DNA from: Acanthococcus lagerstroemiae
Lineage: Eukaryota; Arthropoda; Insecta; Hemiptera; Eriococcidae
Assembly (NCBI GenBank): GCA_031841125.1
Contig: CM063114.1
Span: 45,777,574-45,841,573 of the forward strand
Direction of reading: 5' to 3'
DNA: 64,000 bases
Part shown: piece after piece, positions 35,571-45,926 of the stretch
Layout of the letters: each line of letters begins with the position of its first letter
Numbering within the stretch: position 1 is the first letter of the stretch
Notes under the pieces: model-generated
Databases searched by the model: none
Told to the model about the DNA's origin: nothing
What the model saw: only the letters and a program-made list of their open reading frames with translations
Translations under genes and position numbers: made by a program

Positions 35571-36365
35571 AGAGAGACGCCAAATATGGAATGGGCACCT
35601 AATATGGAATGGACTGATATCTCGGCAAGTATGTGGCGCAGCCACTTGGGAGTAGGTGGAAATGAAAGAGTATCAAAGAAAATGGGACCTAGTGTCGAAC
35701 GGGCCTATATATTCTATGGTCGGACGAAACGTGATAAACATTCTTGTTTTTATTCCGTTATTTTTACAAAAAATTTTCTGGTTTCATCTTCAATTTTGGC
35801 GAATCTAAATTTACCGGGAGCAAAGAAGTATATGATCAACATGCCGAGAAAAGTATGTAGTTTCATATAATATTGACTTTTTTGCAATAGAATGATTCTT
35901 TGAACTCTTTTGAAGCAAATAATTAAAATAGAGCCGGGGTTGCCAAATATGAAATGATAATGTTTTTGTAATGTGTGCGAATCCATCTTGCCAACAATGA
36001 CTCCATGTACTCTGTGTCGGATGTGACGACGCGAAGAAATGAATTTTCAGTGTGAATTTTGTAAGAAACGTCGATAAGACGTTTCTCATATCTTTTTTCC
36101 TCGTCAAATCTTCTTCCTTAGTACATATTTATGATTAATATTAAAAAAAAATTTCATTCCATATTTGGATACTTTTTTTTTCAGTTTGACTGTTTTAAAA
36201 ATATGACCATCACGCAAGAATGTTAAGTCTGAAAGCTTTCAAACTTCGGGATTATAAACTAGATTGATTTACCCACATTTTAAGCCCTTCGGTGAATAAA
36301 TCCGATGAATAGACCTTGAGCTAGAAGTAAAATAAAGATACCCATTCCATATTTGGCGTCTCTCC
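35571..36365. mobile_element. ~795-bp DNA element with GAGAGACGCCAAATATGGAA ends
   Basis: The left end GAGAGACGCCAAATATGGAA and the right end TTCCATATTTGGCGTCTCTC are perfectly inverted for at least 25 bases (to …TGGG/CCCA). Degenerate internal repeats of the same text (TTGCCAAATATGAAATGATA at about 35939, and TTCCATATTTGGATAC at about 36158) lie between. No transposase ORF. It is located just upstream of gene B, within about 420 bp of its start codon. Confidence 0.75.
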
Positions 36366-36693
36366 CGTACTGGCTGGCAGATCAGTAACACTATACGACA
36401 ACCACAGGCACCGCTAGGCACTTTCCCGGAGGAGAGAGACAATTCCAAGAGGTAGAATCCTTTATAAGAAAAAATACATAAGATGATGCATTTCTTGAAA
36501 TTCAAGACAATAAGCTACTTCTATTTAACTTCTTATAGAAATTGTGTGCGTGTTAGTGTCAGGTATTTTAGATGACTGAGTGATCATTTATTTCTAAAAT
36601 TACATCATAAGGAATGCTGCATTTCTCTTTACACTTTACCTCGAATGGTAAATAATAGGATCACTATTAAGACGAAAAATTTTTAATTTTAAA

Positions 36694-37038
36694 CTATAAT
36701 AACAAATATCTCAACCAGGCAGGTAAAAGTGGAATAAGTACACATGGGCAGTTAGCCGTACCGAATCCTTCAAACCAGCTGGAATCGTGCACTTTAATAC
36801 TAAGCTCACTAACAAAATGAATACCATTCCTGAGTTTGAACTCACTGCATCGTATTGCTTCACAGAAAAGTGAAATCAAAGCAATACCAAAAATCCGAGC
36901 GAACAAAAATAACGTCGCTTCTGATACACTCGTACTTTCTGGAATCGGATAAGTCCCTTTTATACACGTTTGGATAACTACCCGTTCCATTGTGACCCCG
37001 CACACAGAATCTGAGAAAACTCTTAAGATATCTGACAT
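36694..37038 (-). pseudogene. Pseudo-exon: terminal exon of FLVCR-like copy C
   Basis: The frame reads VIQTCIKGTYPIPESTS and TLFLFARIFGIALISLF, matching the last exon of genes B and D (CIEVTYPISENTS…TLFLFVQFF). About halfway through, homology jumps to another frame (SGMVFILLVSLVL, then a decayed CTIPAG where the family has CLIPP), so there is a frameshift. The exon start has lost its clean acceptor. The conserved Glu-Val of CIEVTYP is Lys-Gly here. With the damaged exon 1 at 42460-42713 it marks the two ends of a dead copy on the same strand. Confidence 0.8.
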
Positions 37039-37189
37039 TTATTTTAAATATTTATTACAGCCTCGTCGGTTGCCTTCAAACTTGAACTATTAATTACAAC
37101 CTTAATTCTAATTCTAATGACTCTGACTCACCAACTGCCCCATAGCTGGGCAACAGCCTCTCCTGTATTTTCCTATACCCTTATACCAT

Positions 37190-37500
37190 GCGCTATCCGA
37201 TGTCATCATGTACTCACTCTGTTATGTAAGTCATCCTCCATCTTGTTTTTGGTCTTCCTTTTTTACGTTTATGGTCATCGGGGGTCCATTCTGTTACCTT
37301 TTGAGCCCACCTATCGTTACCCATCCTTGCTACATGTCCTGCGTACCTAAATTTCATCTTCTTGACTTTGTATGTACCTGTCGCCTCAGTTCTTTCCCAC
37401 ATTTCTGCATTCTAATTGTATCTTTCCTTCTTATTCTTAATAGGATACTTCTTTCCATTGCTCTTTGTGTTCTTTTTAGTTTTGCTTCTTTTGTTTTTAT
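37190..37500 (-). mobile_element. C-terminal part of an RTE-like LINE
   Basis: The minus strand encodes KLKRTQRAMERSILLRIRRK and, after a shift, KKMKFRYAGHVARMGNDRWA and KVTEWTPDDHKRKKGRPKTR. These are the conserved tail of RTE-like LINE polymerases in arthropods (QRAMER…WAGHVARM…GRP-x-RW). It continues the RT fragment at 40130-40870, from which it is separated by the inserted Gypsy element. Confidence 0.75.
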
Positions 37501-37517
37501 GTTGGGGGGGGGGGGCA

Positions 37518-38436
37518 TGTAAGGGGATAAATTAGGCCAACTATTTTGGTTGAACGAAAAGCCTTCATTTAAAATTACATTTTGACTACGGAATAATTTT
37601 AAAATTAAATCCTTCTGTGGATGCGAGGGTCGGATCGCTGGCGCGTCTGTCGACTGGTACCACCTGGAATTTAAGAAAATAATCGCGTTTGTGTACCATG
37701 ATTCGAAGTCTAGCCAGACAGGGAAAACTGTGAGATATGACCACGTGATCTGTCCCGTATGGCTTGGGTGCAAGCCACACTGCCTCGTCGGCCAGTGCAA
37801 GGTATAGCAGTTAGTTATGATGCTAATCCACCCTGGTCACACTTGTGCGGGGGTTAGGGGACCTCCGCCTCGGAGCCTACGTACTCTATAGATCCTGAAT
37901 ACGGATCGCCCTGCTCCGTGAGACCGCTCAAGTGAGGCTGTACGTTGTATTCTCGCCTGAGTATCCCGCTGTGCATAACGAGCGTACGTCAATACCCGAC
38001 GAAACAGTCTGAGTATGCGCAACTCTTTAGCCTAATTAGGTAATATAATGAAGCAATTCGATATCTAGAAAAGTAAGCGTACAGAAAGATTGTTACTCCG
38101 TGAGTAAACTCACCTATGATGCAATTGGGCTCTTCCAGCTGCCACTACGCTTTCACGATAGCAAACAGACGACGATGCTACGCAAACGAATCTCGCGAAG
38201 GTGTAGCCTGACAAAGAAGCTGCCAAGCATCCTAGATCATCCCTACAGTTCCTATCCACGTGGCGGAAACATGTTGTAAATGTGTAGGTGGTGGCTAGAG
38301 AGCCTATTATTGCATCAACTGCAGGGAGACGAGGGTGAATTACCTGCTCGTGAGATGACTTAATCGCTGTGGCGAATACTGTCTGCAGTGTTTCCTACCT
38401 TGAAATTAGGGAACTAAAATTTATAATTTCTTTACA
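37518..38436 (-). mobile_element. Probable 3' LTR of the Gypsy element
   Basis: On the minus strand the segment begins TGTAAAGAAAT and ends CCCCTTACA, so it has the short TGTAA…TTACA terminal inversion expected of an LTR, about 919 bp long. Its first ~75 bases (plus strand 38365-38436, with ACTGTCTGCAGTGTTTCCTA and AAATTAGGGAACTAAAATTT) recur at about 40017-40098 on the far side of pol, as an LTR pair would. The exact right-hand border is inference. Confidence 0.5.
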
Positions 38437-38485
38437 TTCGGTCATCCTGCATGTCATGCTCGACCTCGAGTGACTGACGGGAGTA

Positions 38486-39904
38486 CTAAGCATCTTCATC
38501 GGGGTCAGATGCGTGGGTAGCATCGTCTTCCCCTGCCGGAGCTTCGTTTTCTTCAGAGACGCCTCCATCCAAACGCCATGGTTTCATGTGGTCCGTTGCC
38601 ATGACCTGCTCAAATCTTCTCGATCTAATTACCCGGTGCGAGCTCGCCACGTTTCTGACTCTGTACCAATCATTACCAAGCGCTTCCACTACCTCCATGG
38701 GACCCTGGTAAGGACATGTTAACTTAAGCGACCCAATGGTAGGAGCAGCTTGCTTCTCTATCAATACAAGTTCGCCAACCTTGTATTGACGACTTTCTTC
38801 GCGACAGGCTTATCATAATGTTGTTTCTGTGTTTTCCGAGCTACCTCAATATTCTTGGCAGCCTCAGCTCGAGCGTTAATAATGCATTCGATTATGCGAG
38901 AACTTGTCTGAACTTCGTCGCGTGATGCGGCATCATCACCACCTCGAGGGGTGTATCCTAAGAGCAATTGGCTCGGCGTCGTTTTGGTAGATGAATTTAG
39001 TGTATTGTTCAGGGCAAACTGGACTCGTCGAAGATTGTTGTCCCATCGGTCCTCCGGGGTGGTGTAGGTCAACGAGTTCAAAATTGAGCGGTCTAGTCGC
39101 TTGACCTGACCATTCGCCCTTGGAGTAGCGATGGCGACAAGGACATGTTCAAGGAAATTTCGTTGACAGCACCCTTTGAAACAATGCGACGTAAAGCACG
39201 ACCTTTGGTCGGGAATAATGACTTTAGGTTGTGCATATGTTGCAAAGATATCTCTCAGGTATCCAATCACAAACTTCACTTTTATATTTTTGACGGCACA
39301 GAGGAAGGTGAACTTCGTGAAACCGTCATCGGCAGCAAATACGTACTGTTTCCCATGCTTGGACTTTGGAAAAGGTCCAAGATAGTCTATGTGAGTTACC
39401 TGCAGGGGTTCACTCCCCTTTGGAATAGGATGCAACTTTCCCTCAGGCTTACCGCCTTTCCTTTTCGCAAACAAGCATCGAATACAACATTTTACAAAGT
39501 TCTCTACATATGAGCACATGCTTGGAAACCAATATGTTTCATTTAATTTCACAAGGGTTTTCTCAACGGCGCCGTGTCCGTTCTCTTTGTGTGCAATTCT
39601 GACAGTTTCATGCCGCATGCCTGTGAGGACGACCCACACCAGGTCTTTGGCAGTGACACGGTGAATTCGATGGTCCTGAAGGAGATAGTTCTTGTGAATG
39701 TAATGGTCCTAGCATTGGGGGCCACGATAAGAGATTACGGACGTCACGTAGTTCGGTGTCAGTAAGCTGACCAGACAGAACCCAGTCGAAGGTTTCAATA
39801 TTGCAGATTCGGCGGATTTCTGTGGGTGGATTGCGACTCAGAGCATCGACATGCTGCATCTGAGTGCCCAGACAGTATTGTACTAAAAAACTGAATTCTA
39901 ACAA
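38486..39904 (-). pseudogene. Ty3/Gypsy pol remnant (RNase H end, integrase)
   Basis: In minus order: 39904-39608 carries the RNase H end with the hallmark GTQMQHVDALSRNP. 39639-38761 carries integrase, with an HHCC zinc-binding segment (HKENGHG…CCIRC), THIDYLGPFPKSKHG with the first catalytic Asp, and VIIPDQRSCF with the second. The third position reads ANGQVKRLDR where the family has Glu, so the catalytic Glu is replaced by Lys. 38764-38486 carries the integrase C-terminal domain (PYQGPMEVVEALGNDWYRVR, VMATDHMKPW) in a shifted frame. Gag, protease and RT are missing. Inactive. Confidence 0.85.
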
Positions 39905-40014
39905 TTGGAGCTACCTCCTTGCAATGCGGGGGATAAGCTCATTCTTGCTGGCACTTTGTTTCAGAGAGTTGCAATCGGTGACCACTGTGAAGGTAATACC
40001 AGTGAGATATATAC

Positions 40015-40098
40015 AAAACAGTGGATACTGTCTGCAGTGTTTCCTAACATAATGATGCCATGCACCTCAAAATTAGGGAGCTAAAATTTACCATTTCT
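40015..40098 (-). repeat. Truncated 5' LTR fragment of the Gypsy element
   Basis: It matches 38365-38436 (ACTGTCTGCAGTGTTTCCTA then AAATTAGGGAGCTAAAATTT) apart from a ~20-base insertion. It lies where the start of a minus-oriented 5' LTR is expected and is followed by pol after only about 110 bases, so most of the LTR, gag, protease and RT were deleted. Confidence 0.5.
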
Positions 40099-40129
40099 TT
40101 ACCCGTATGATTCCAAAATTCTAACTTTC

Positions 40130-40870
40130 GATTTCAGCCTCATCCCTTCTTTAAAGATTCGTCTTAAAGCTCAGTAGCTCTTCCAGGCCTGTGTTCTCCT
40201 CTTCATAATTTCTTTGTCCATCTCCCCCTCAAAGGGAACTACCTGGCCCAAATACGCATATTCGCTCACTTTTCTTATCTCCGCACCTTCAACCACCAGC
40301 AGACTCGCTTCATTATTACTAAATTTTGTCTTTAGTTTGTGTGTCTTTGAGCTTTGCGCTTCGCCTGCTGTGAACAGCTTACCTGCCATCTTGCTCAATT
40401 CCTGTACATTTTTACGTATCAAAATTATACTGTCGGCGAATCTGAGGTTGGTTAGAGAGTTGGTCCCATTGATTCTTACACCATAATTCTCCCATTCTTG
40501 TTCACTAAAAATACTTTCCTGTTGACAGTTAAATAGATTTGGCGATAAAGGACCTCCTTGTTTTACTCTTCTATTTATTTTGAATCTTGTCTCTGGATTC
40601 TCCAGTTTGAAATATGCTTTGACCCCCCCTGTACATTTCATTCAGCACTCTTATTATTTTGCTTTAGACCCCTTGTTCTCCTAGTTCGTCCCATGGAATC
40701 GTGTCGAAGGTCTTGTGGAAAATCACAAACAGGAAGTGGACCTCCATTTTGTATTCAGTTTACTTTTTCCATAATCTGGTCTATCGTTTGTAGGTGATCC
40801 ACCATAGAACAGCTCTTCCTAAAACCTGCTTGCGAGGAGTTCTAATAATTGCTATCAAGTTTGGCGTACA
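40130..40870 (-). pseudogene. RTE-like LINE reverse transcriptase fragment
   Basis: Minus-strand blocks read QAGFRKSCSMVDHLQTIDQI, then a shifted FDTIPWDELG, then RRVKQGGPLSPNLFN, the core FADSI in place of the catalytic FADD, and SEYAYLGQVVPFEGEMDKEI. The order and motifs are those of an RTE-like LINE polymerase palm and thumb. The second catalytic Asp is Ser and there are at least two frameshifts, so it is inactive. The ORF breaks off near 40105 at the Gypsy insertion and resumes at 37500. Confidence 0.8.
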
Positions 40871-41184
40871 TTAACGTGGAGTAAAATTAAGTATCGATTT
40901 AGTGAAGTACGAATTTTTAATTGGGTAGTTAGCTCAAAAATTCGTACAGTAAACTTGCAAAAACATCTCAGTGGCCGCTTAATTGGTACCAAAACTGAGT
41001 TTCAACAAGTGTAGATGGGTCAATCTACAAAAAGTATTACTATGTCGCATCTATTTTCTTAAGTCAGTTTTTCACGTTCTATGCTAGTAACTGTTAGTAC
41101 ATTTTCACTAAAATATGCTCTTCAACCATGACGAAGGAATTTCCATACACGATGATGGAACTACCATAAGAATTCTTTTAAGCG

Positions 41185-41612
41185 CATTAGCGGATTACGG
41201 TTTCTGATGCGCGACTTTCCAGGCAGTATTAATCGGGGTAGTTTGCCACTGCTTTCCTCACGGTTTAGAGTTTTCTTTCTCTGTGTCGAAGAGTGTGCAG
41301 ACGCAGTTCACTTACTAGCCGTATTTTCACAACGTTTAGCCCTCTGCCTGAGGCGTGCACACGCACAGTACCGAATCATTGTGATCTGTTTGTAACACGC
41401 ACAAGAAGTTCAATGTCTTGTTCAGTCGAACTGGCGGGGTTATACGGTACGTTATCTTTCCACCTGAACTGATACTGCAATCGCTCTGTTCGCTAGGTGA
41501 TCAGTGGGGGCAGTTGAATATCACTAGCTTTCCAGCGCTGGTGGGACTCGAACCCTAGACGCAAGGATTGCGAAGCAGGCACGTTAACCACTCAACCACA
41601 GAGTGAGTTCGC
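41185..41612 (-). mobile_element. Long SINE with tRNA-like head, copy 1
   Basis: The minus-strand head contains an A box TGGTTGAGTGG (complement of 41588-41598) and a B box GGTTCGAGTCC (complement of 41544-41554), spaced as in a tRNA, with an anticodon-loop-like TTCGCAA. The ~340-bp body downstream of the head is shared with 53605-54045 (for example GAAGAGTGTGCAG, GTTTCTGATGC, TTGTTC-x2-GT…GAACT). A pol III-transcribed SINE of about 430 bp is the best reading. It is not a functional tRNA gene. Confidence 0.75.
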
Positions 41613-41749
41613 CATGAGAATACCAACACGAATTACACCCCCGATTCCCTTGTTACTGTTGGTAACTAATAAGATATGACAAGGGAAAAATTATTTCTCC
41701 GTGTCTGAAAGGAAAAGGAAGGCAAAATGAAATCTAAGCTGTATTTCGA

Positions 41750-41975
41750 CGCCCCCCCCCCCAAAAAAAAAAAAATGAAGTAGAGGGTTGGAATTAGCGG
41801 CACAAATTTTATCGTAATTTGTGCTGATTGTGCTCCGAAGTCCTAGAATTTGTGCCGCCTCCCGTGGGTCTACATCTCAATGAAAAGTTTGGGGGCCACG
41901 GAAATGTTGTCCCCCCCAAAATGAAGGTAGGGGGTTGGAATTAGCGGCACACATTTTATTGTAGTTTCTCCTTGC
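41750..41975. repeat. 147-bp satellite, isolated 1.4 units
   Basis: The phrase GGTTGGAATTAGCGGCACAA occurs at about 41786 and again 147 bases later. Each is followed by AATTTGTGC… and a closing TTTGTGCCGCCTCCCGTGGG. This is the same unit as the array at 62495-63490, 20 kb away. Poly(C)/poly(A) tracts border it. Confidence 0.85.
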
Positions 41976-42459
41976 TTTCATCATGGTTTATCTGTTGGAG
42001 TTCCTTCTATGTGTTTTTAGTTCTTCTTGAAGCTCGCCTCATCGCGCCAAGGTAGCACACTGTAGAACTTTTCGTTCTGCTTGTTAGTCAATTTTTCAGA
42101 AATTCTATTCGGCATTCTTGCCTGCCAATACCACTCTTCCATTATTTTAGTTCGCGGTGATCTTCGGTAGTAAATGACTGGTGTAGCTTTATGTTACTAA
42201 AAAACAGTTATGACGAAGTGTTAGCTTCTAGTTATCACGAATTGTCTCACATAATGAGATGCGTGGTTTGTTATTAAGATCTACAATACTGTACAGTTCT
42301 TGCACTTTTCTTACATGAATTGAAAAATTCGTGTGCGCGTCTCGGTCACTATAATATACGTGACCTATTTGCGTAATATACCTATTAATAATTTCTTTCA
42401 ACTTTGGTTTTGCTTAACTTTGTTTTGCATTATAAGAATAGTTTTACATTCCTACTTAC
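41976..42459. other. Intron-like sequence of copy C, no other feature
   Basis: Lies between the satellite fragment and the donor of the damaged exon 1. No coding sequence or repeat family is recognised. Confidence 0.3.
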
Positions 42460-42713
42460 CCAATTTTCTATCACATATTGAGAAGGAAAGGTGACCACGT
42501 GGTTGCTGGCCATATACACCATGGTAGTCCATTCTACGTAGGTTAGTGATACCTGGTAGTATTCAGAAACTATGATACCGATGCTGGTAAATTCGCGACA
42601 CTGCATACCGGAGGTGATCGTGAACCCCACGAATAAGCCTATCATCTCCATCTTCGTTTGTACAGTTTAATATCGGCGTTGACTTTTCCTGTATTCTCCA
42701 AATGAGGTGACAT
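42460..42713 (-). pseudogene. Pseudo-exon 1 of FLVCR-like copy C
   Basis: Opens with ATG at 42713 and reads MSPHLENTGK, then DIKLYKRRW as in genes B and D. A one-base deletion just after that Trp (about 42640-42647) throws the frame into an immediate stop. The remainder is in the other frame: VGFTITSGMQCREFTSIGII, then VSLTYVEWTTMVYMASN. The donor TGG|GTAAGT is intact at 42460/42459. The exon is 254 nt where the intact equivalents from the same Met have 255. The upstream Met used in B and D is missing and a TAA sits just before this ATG. Its terminal exon is at 36694-37038. Confidence 0.85.
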
Positions 42714-43137
42714 AATTTACTTTTCTCTGACTAGCTTATCCACTGTGCTTTTACCATCTACTAAAAAAAAAAAAACCTAATAAAATGAATGATATTCGTG
42801 AACTTTCACGCTATATATATAGCGCTTGTCGTGATCTCGGATCTCGGGACCATCTGGCCCGGCAGTCCCGCAGGGGAGGCCGGTCGAACGGGGTGCAACG
42901 GTACGCGGCACAATTGGTCGACACACTGGTCTCATCGCGGAGCGACATAATCAAACGGGGGTTGCGGTGTAGAGTTCGAAATGCACGAATTACGCAGATT
43001 TGGGAATAATTCAGATTATTTAATACTTCTGTACAATATGATGGGCTAATGTGCACTACTATAGCCACTCAGAAATAGTAATTACGTATGTACAAATAAA
43101 AAAAAGATTCCATGTAGTATAACAAAAGATGGCATGC

Positions 43138-43637
43138 NNNNNNNNNNNNNNNNNNNNNNNNNNNNNNNNNNNNNNNNNNNNNNNNNNNNNNNNNNNNNNN
43201 NNNNNNNNNNNNNNNNNNNNNNNNNNNNNNNNNNNNNNNNNNNNNNNNNNNNNNNNNNNNNNNNNNNNNNNNNNNNNNNNNNNNNNNNNNNNNNNNNNNN
43301 NNNNNNNNNNNNNNNNNNNNNNNNNNNNNNNNNNNNNNNNNNNNNNNNNNNNNNNNNNNNNNNNNNNNNNNNNNNNNNNNNNNNNNNNNNNNNNNNNNNN
43401 NNNNNNNNNNNNNNNNNNNNNNNNNNNNNNNNNNNNNNNNNNNNNNNNNNNNNNNNNNNNNNNNNNNNNNNNNNNNNNNNNNNNNNNNNNNNNNNNNNNN
43501 NNNNNNNNNNNNNNNNNNNNNNNNNNNNNNNNNNNNNNNNNNNNNNNNNNNNNNNNNNNNNNNNNNNNNNNNNNNNNNNNNNNNNNNNNNNNNNNNNNNN
43601 NNNNNNNNNNNNNNNNNNNNNNNNNNNNNNNNNNNNN
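43138..43637. other. Assembly gap of exactly 500 N
   Basis: A run of N. The nine bases before the gap (ATGGCATGC) are the same as the nine after it, which suggests the two contig ends may overlap and the gap length is a placeholder. Confidence 0.99.
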
Positions 43638-44160
43638 ATGGCATGCTGCGCGTCATCAATCTCTACTGGGCAATACGAAGCGGGCCAAACAGAGCAGCAG
43701 CGGCAGAATCAGCCGGAGAAGCAGCAGCGGAGCCAGCAGGACCAGTAGCAGCATAGTGGCCAGCAGCGGCGTCAGGGCCGGAGTCGCCAACAGCAGCCTG
43801 ATCAGCAGCCGCGGCAGAATCAGGAACGAAAAAGGCAGCGCGGGCGGCAGCATCAAAGCCAGCAGGAAGAGCAGCAGCGAGGCCAGCAAGGACAGAAGCA
43901 GCGAAGCTGGTAGAAACAGTATAGCCCGCAGCAGTGCAGCGAGCAAGGTGAGGAGGAATGGCAGACGGTAAATCGTAGGAAGAGGCCGCATCCCACAACC
44001 AGTGAAGAAAACAGACAGCATCAGACTGGCAAGCAGAGGGAGCTGCTCAGAAGCCTCAGGAGGAAAGTTTTCCACATGGAAGCCGTGATGTTGCGGACGA
44101 AAGAACTGCCAAGGCAAAAGTGGATCTCCCTCTCTCCCTCCCTGCGCACACACAGACACT
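43638..44160 (-). other. GC-rich Ala/Gly/Ser-coding island, unidentified
   Basis: The sequence 43640-44000 is far richer in GC and in GCA/GCC/CAG repeats than its surroundings, and several frames are open at once. The most protein-like minus frame (43998-43663) begins MWDAASSYDLPSAIPPHLAR, continues with VLAGLAAALPAGFDAAARAA and then Ala/Gly/Ser repeats before a stop near the gap. It could be an exon of a low-complexity (for example cuticle- or silk-like) protein, a GC-rich tandem repeat, or foreign sequence joined at the gap. No family is recognised. Confidence 0.3.
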
Positions 44161-44612
44161 AAATGTGGGAAGCCAAAAACTGATAATAAGAAATAAAGCT
44201 AACAGTTGAAGCCAGTGAATGCTTACTCGTAATTTCGGATTCCGCAACAGAGTGGGTGACATCTAGTGGACGTTTTTGTAACCAACAAAAGAGTGATGAT
44301 AGAACGATACGACGATACGAATTTCGTGAATATTCTTTACCAATGTTGTAGTTTGGTTTCTTATCCGTTTTAGTTTGGTGTTTCACTTTTCCTTACACTT
44401 TACTTCTGATTCTTTTACTTTTATTTTGCAACTTAATCGTGATTTTGTTATAATATTTATTATGAATAACTCAGCAGTTAGGCTCGGCAGCTTTGTGTTT
44501 TCACCTTTCACTCGCAAAGCTTGTAAGAAAATTTCCCTGACGTTAATTTAAAAAGAAAAAGAAAAAATCATATAATATAGTAAAAAAATCACAAATCAGA
44601 AAATCGGCAATT

Positions 44613-44861
44613 GGACGCTGTTCAGCAAACGGGAATCAACTAGCTAAATCCGCTTTTTGAGAACACGTGATTTGAAGTTCAAGAGCTATGTAGAAACTAT
44701 ATGACATAGCGTTTAATGATAAGCTTTTTTCAACGTAAGTACACATTTTTGAATCGGGGCCCAATTCTGAAAAAGTCTAATTTTTACTTTTTTTTCCAAC
44801 GGTACTAATAACTCATTTTGTTTACAAATTTTGGTTGGTTCCCTTTTGCTGAATAGCGTCC
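44613..44861. mobile_element. MITE family 1, copy 4
   Basis: 249 bp, ends GGACGCTGTTCAGC and GCTGAATAGCGTCC, with the shared interior GTAGAAACTATATGACATAG. Flanks are aatt on both sides, a possible 4-bp target duplication or an extension of the inverted ends. Confidence 0.85.
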
Positions 44862-44911
44862 AATTGGGACTGTGCAAATTGTAGAAGCGCTAGCGTCGAA
44901 TAGGTATTTTT

Positions 44912-45618
44912 TGATAAGCGAGCGGTGACTTGACGTCACACAGGGAGTTACAGTTTTTGGTTACTGTTAGCAAAATTACCCAACTTTTACCCAACGAACG
45001 TTTTGTCTCCCATGAGAAAAACACATGGAGCAAAGACCGTTATGTTACTACCTGAGAATAGGAAATTTGTTACTAACCAGAAGTTTATTAACAAATGCTA
45101 AAAACGTGGATTACAAATGAAGTTTGTTTCTTTTACACAGATTTTGCCAGAATCTAAAATCTGGATTATGACAGATTTTAAGTTGATTATGCACGGATTT
45201 TCTGTTGTAAAATCCAAAAAACCAGAATCCATCTATAAAAATCCAGTAAAACGAACAACAAAATTCTTAAAGTTAGTTCTATGTGATAAGAAGAATCCAC
45301 AATCCATTTTCAAAATCTACTACCCTAGTAGATTTTAGATTTTCATAATCTGGATTAAACTGTTCAGAATCTGGCAAAACGAACAAGGTGGATTTTCAAA
45401 ATCCGATTTCGGATTTGTAAATAAAACAGAATTTTGTTGGATTTTCACAATCCGTAATCCAGATTATGCAAAATCCATGTAAAAGAAACATAGCTATGTA
45501 TACCTTTGGTTTCTAAGAAGTTTCTTATTCTCAGGTAGTAACATGATGATCTTTGCTTCGTGTGTTTTTTTTTTATAGGAGTCAAAGCCTGAAAGTAACC
45601 ATCACCATTCGCTTATCA
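44912..45618. mobile_element. Foldback element family 3, copy 1 (with nested MITE)
   Basis: Left arm TGATAAGCGAGCGGTGACTT… to GTTACTACCTGAGAATAGGA pairs with right arm TCTTATTCTCAGGTAGTAAC… to CATTCGCTTATCA. The same arms occur at 52671-53189, including GACGTCAC and GAAAAAC(A/G)CATGGAGCAAAG. Between the arms sits an inserted MITE at 45125-45489. Confidence 0.7.
45125..45489. mobile_element. MITE with GTTTCTTTTACA ends, nested
   Basis: 365 bp with inverted ends GTTTCTTTTACA and TGTAAAAGAAAC. The interior is dense in GGATTTT/AAAATCC and AATCTGGATTA, on both strands, so it is rich in short inverted repeats. It has no credible ORF. It is inserted in the loop of the family-3 foldback element. Confidence 0.7.
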
Positions 45619-45926
45619 GTAAGGTTTAGTTCCCGTATTGTTGAGTTGTTGTTGTTGTTTGTCCAATCCAAATAGTAAAACCTCCTTGGTCACTCTTTGA
45701 TTTTCTTATCAGTAAGACGACAGCAGCGCCGCACAATGCTTGCGGAATCCGAATGGCTAGAAACTAATTCCTTTTTGTCGCGAAAACCAAACGAGCAAAA
45801 ACGAATCAGGGTCAGAGGTTCAGATTTTCAGAATTCTGTAATTATAAAATGCCTACCGCGACAGAACCAGATTAGCTTTTCATTAGCAATTCAGTAAAAA
45901 CTTACAGATTCGCTAATGTTTATATA

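Noticed and set aside
37354..37800. Minus-strand 148-codon ORF as one protein
   Set aside because: It straddles the Gypsy LTR border: its C-terminal part belongs to the LINE tail and the rest to LTR sequence, so the fusion is accidental.
39145..39513. Plus-strand 122-codon ORF
   Set aside because: Lies antisense to the Gypsy integrase. Shadow.
41540..41600. tRNA gene (minus strand, Ala-like anticodon loop)
   Set aside because: A and B boxes are good, but the acceptor stem does not pair, and the unit is fused to a ~340-bp body shared with another locus, so it is a SINE head.
43129..43971. Long open frames spanning the N run
   Set aside because: They are open only because N codons cannot contain stops.
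43656..44159. Leu-rich minus frame as a membrane protein
   Set aside because: It is one of several overlapping open frames in GC-rich repetitive sequence. The Leu-rich and Ser-rich frames are compositional shadows of GCA/GCC/CAG repeats.
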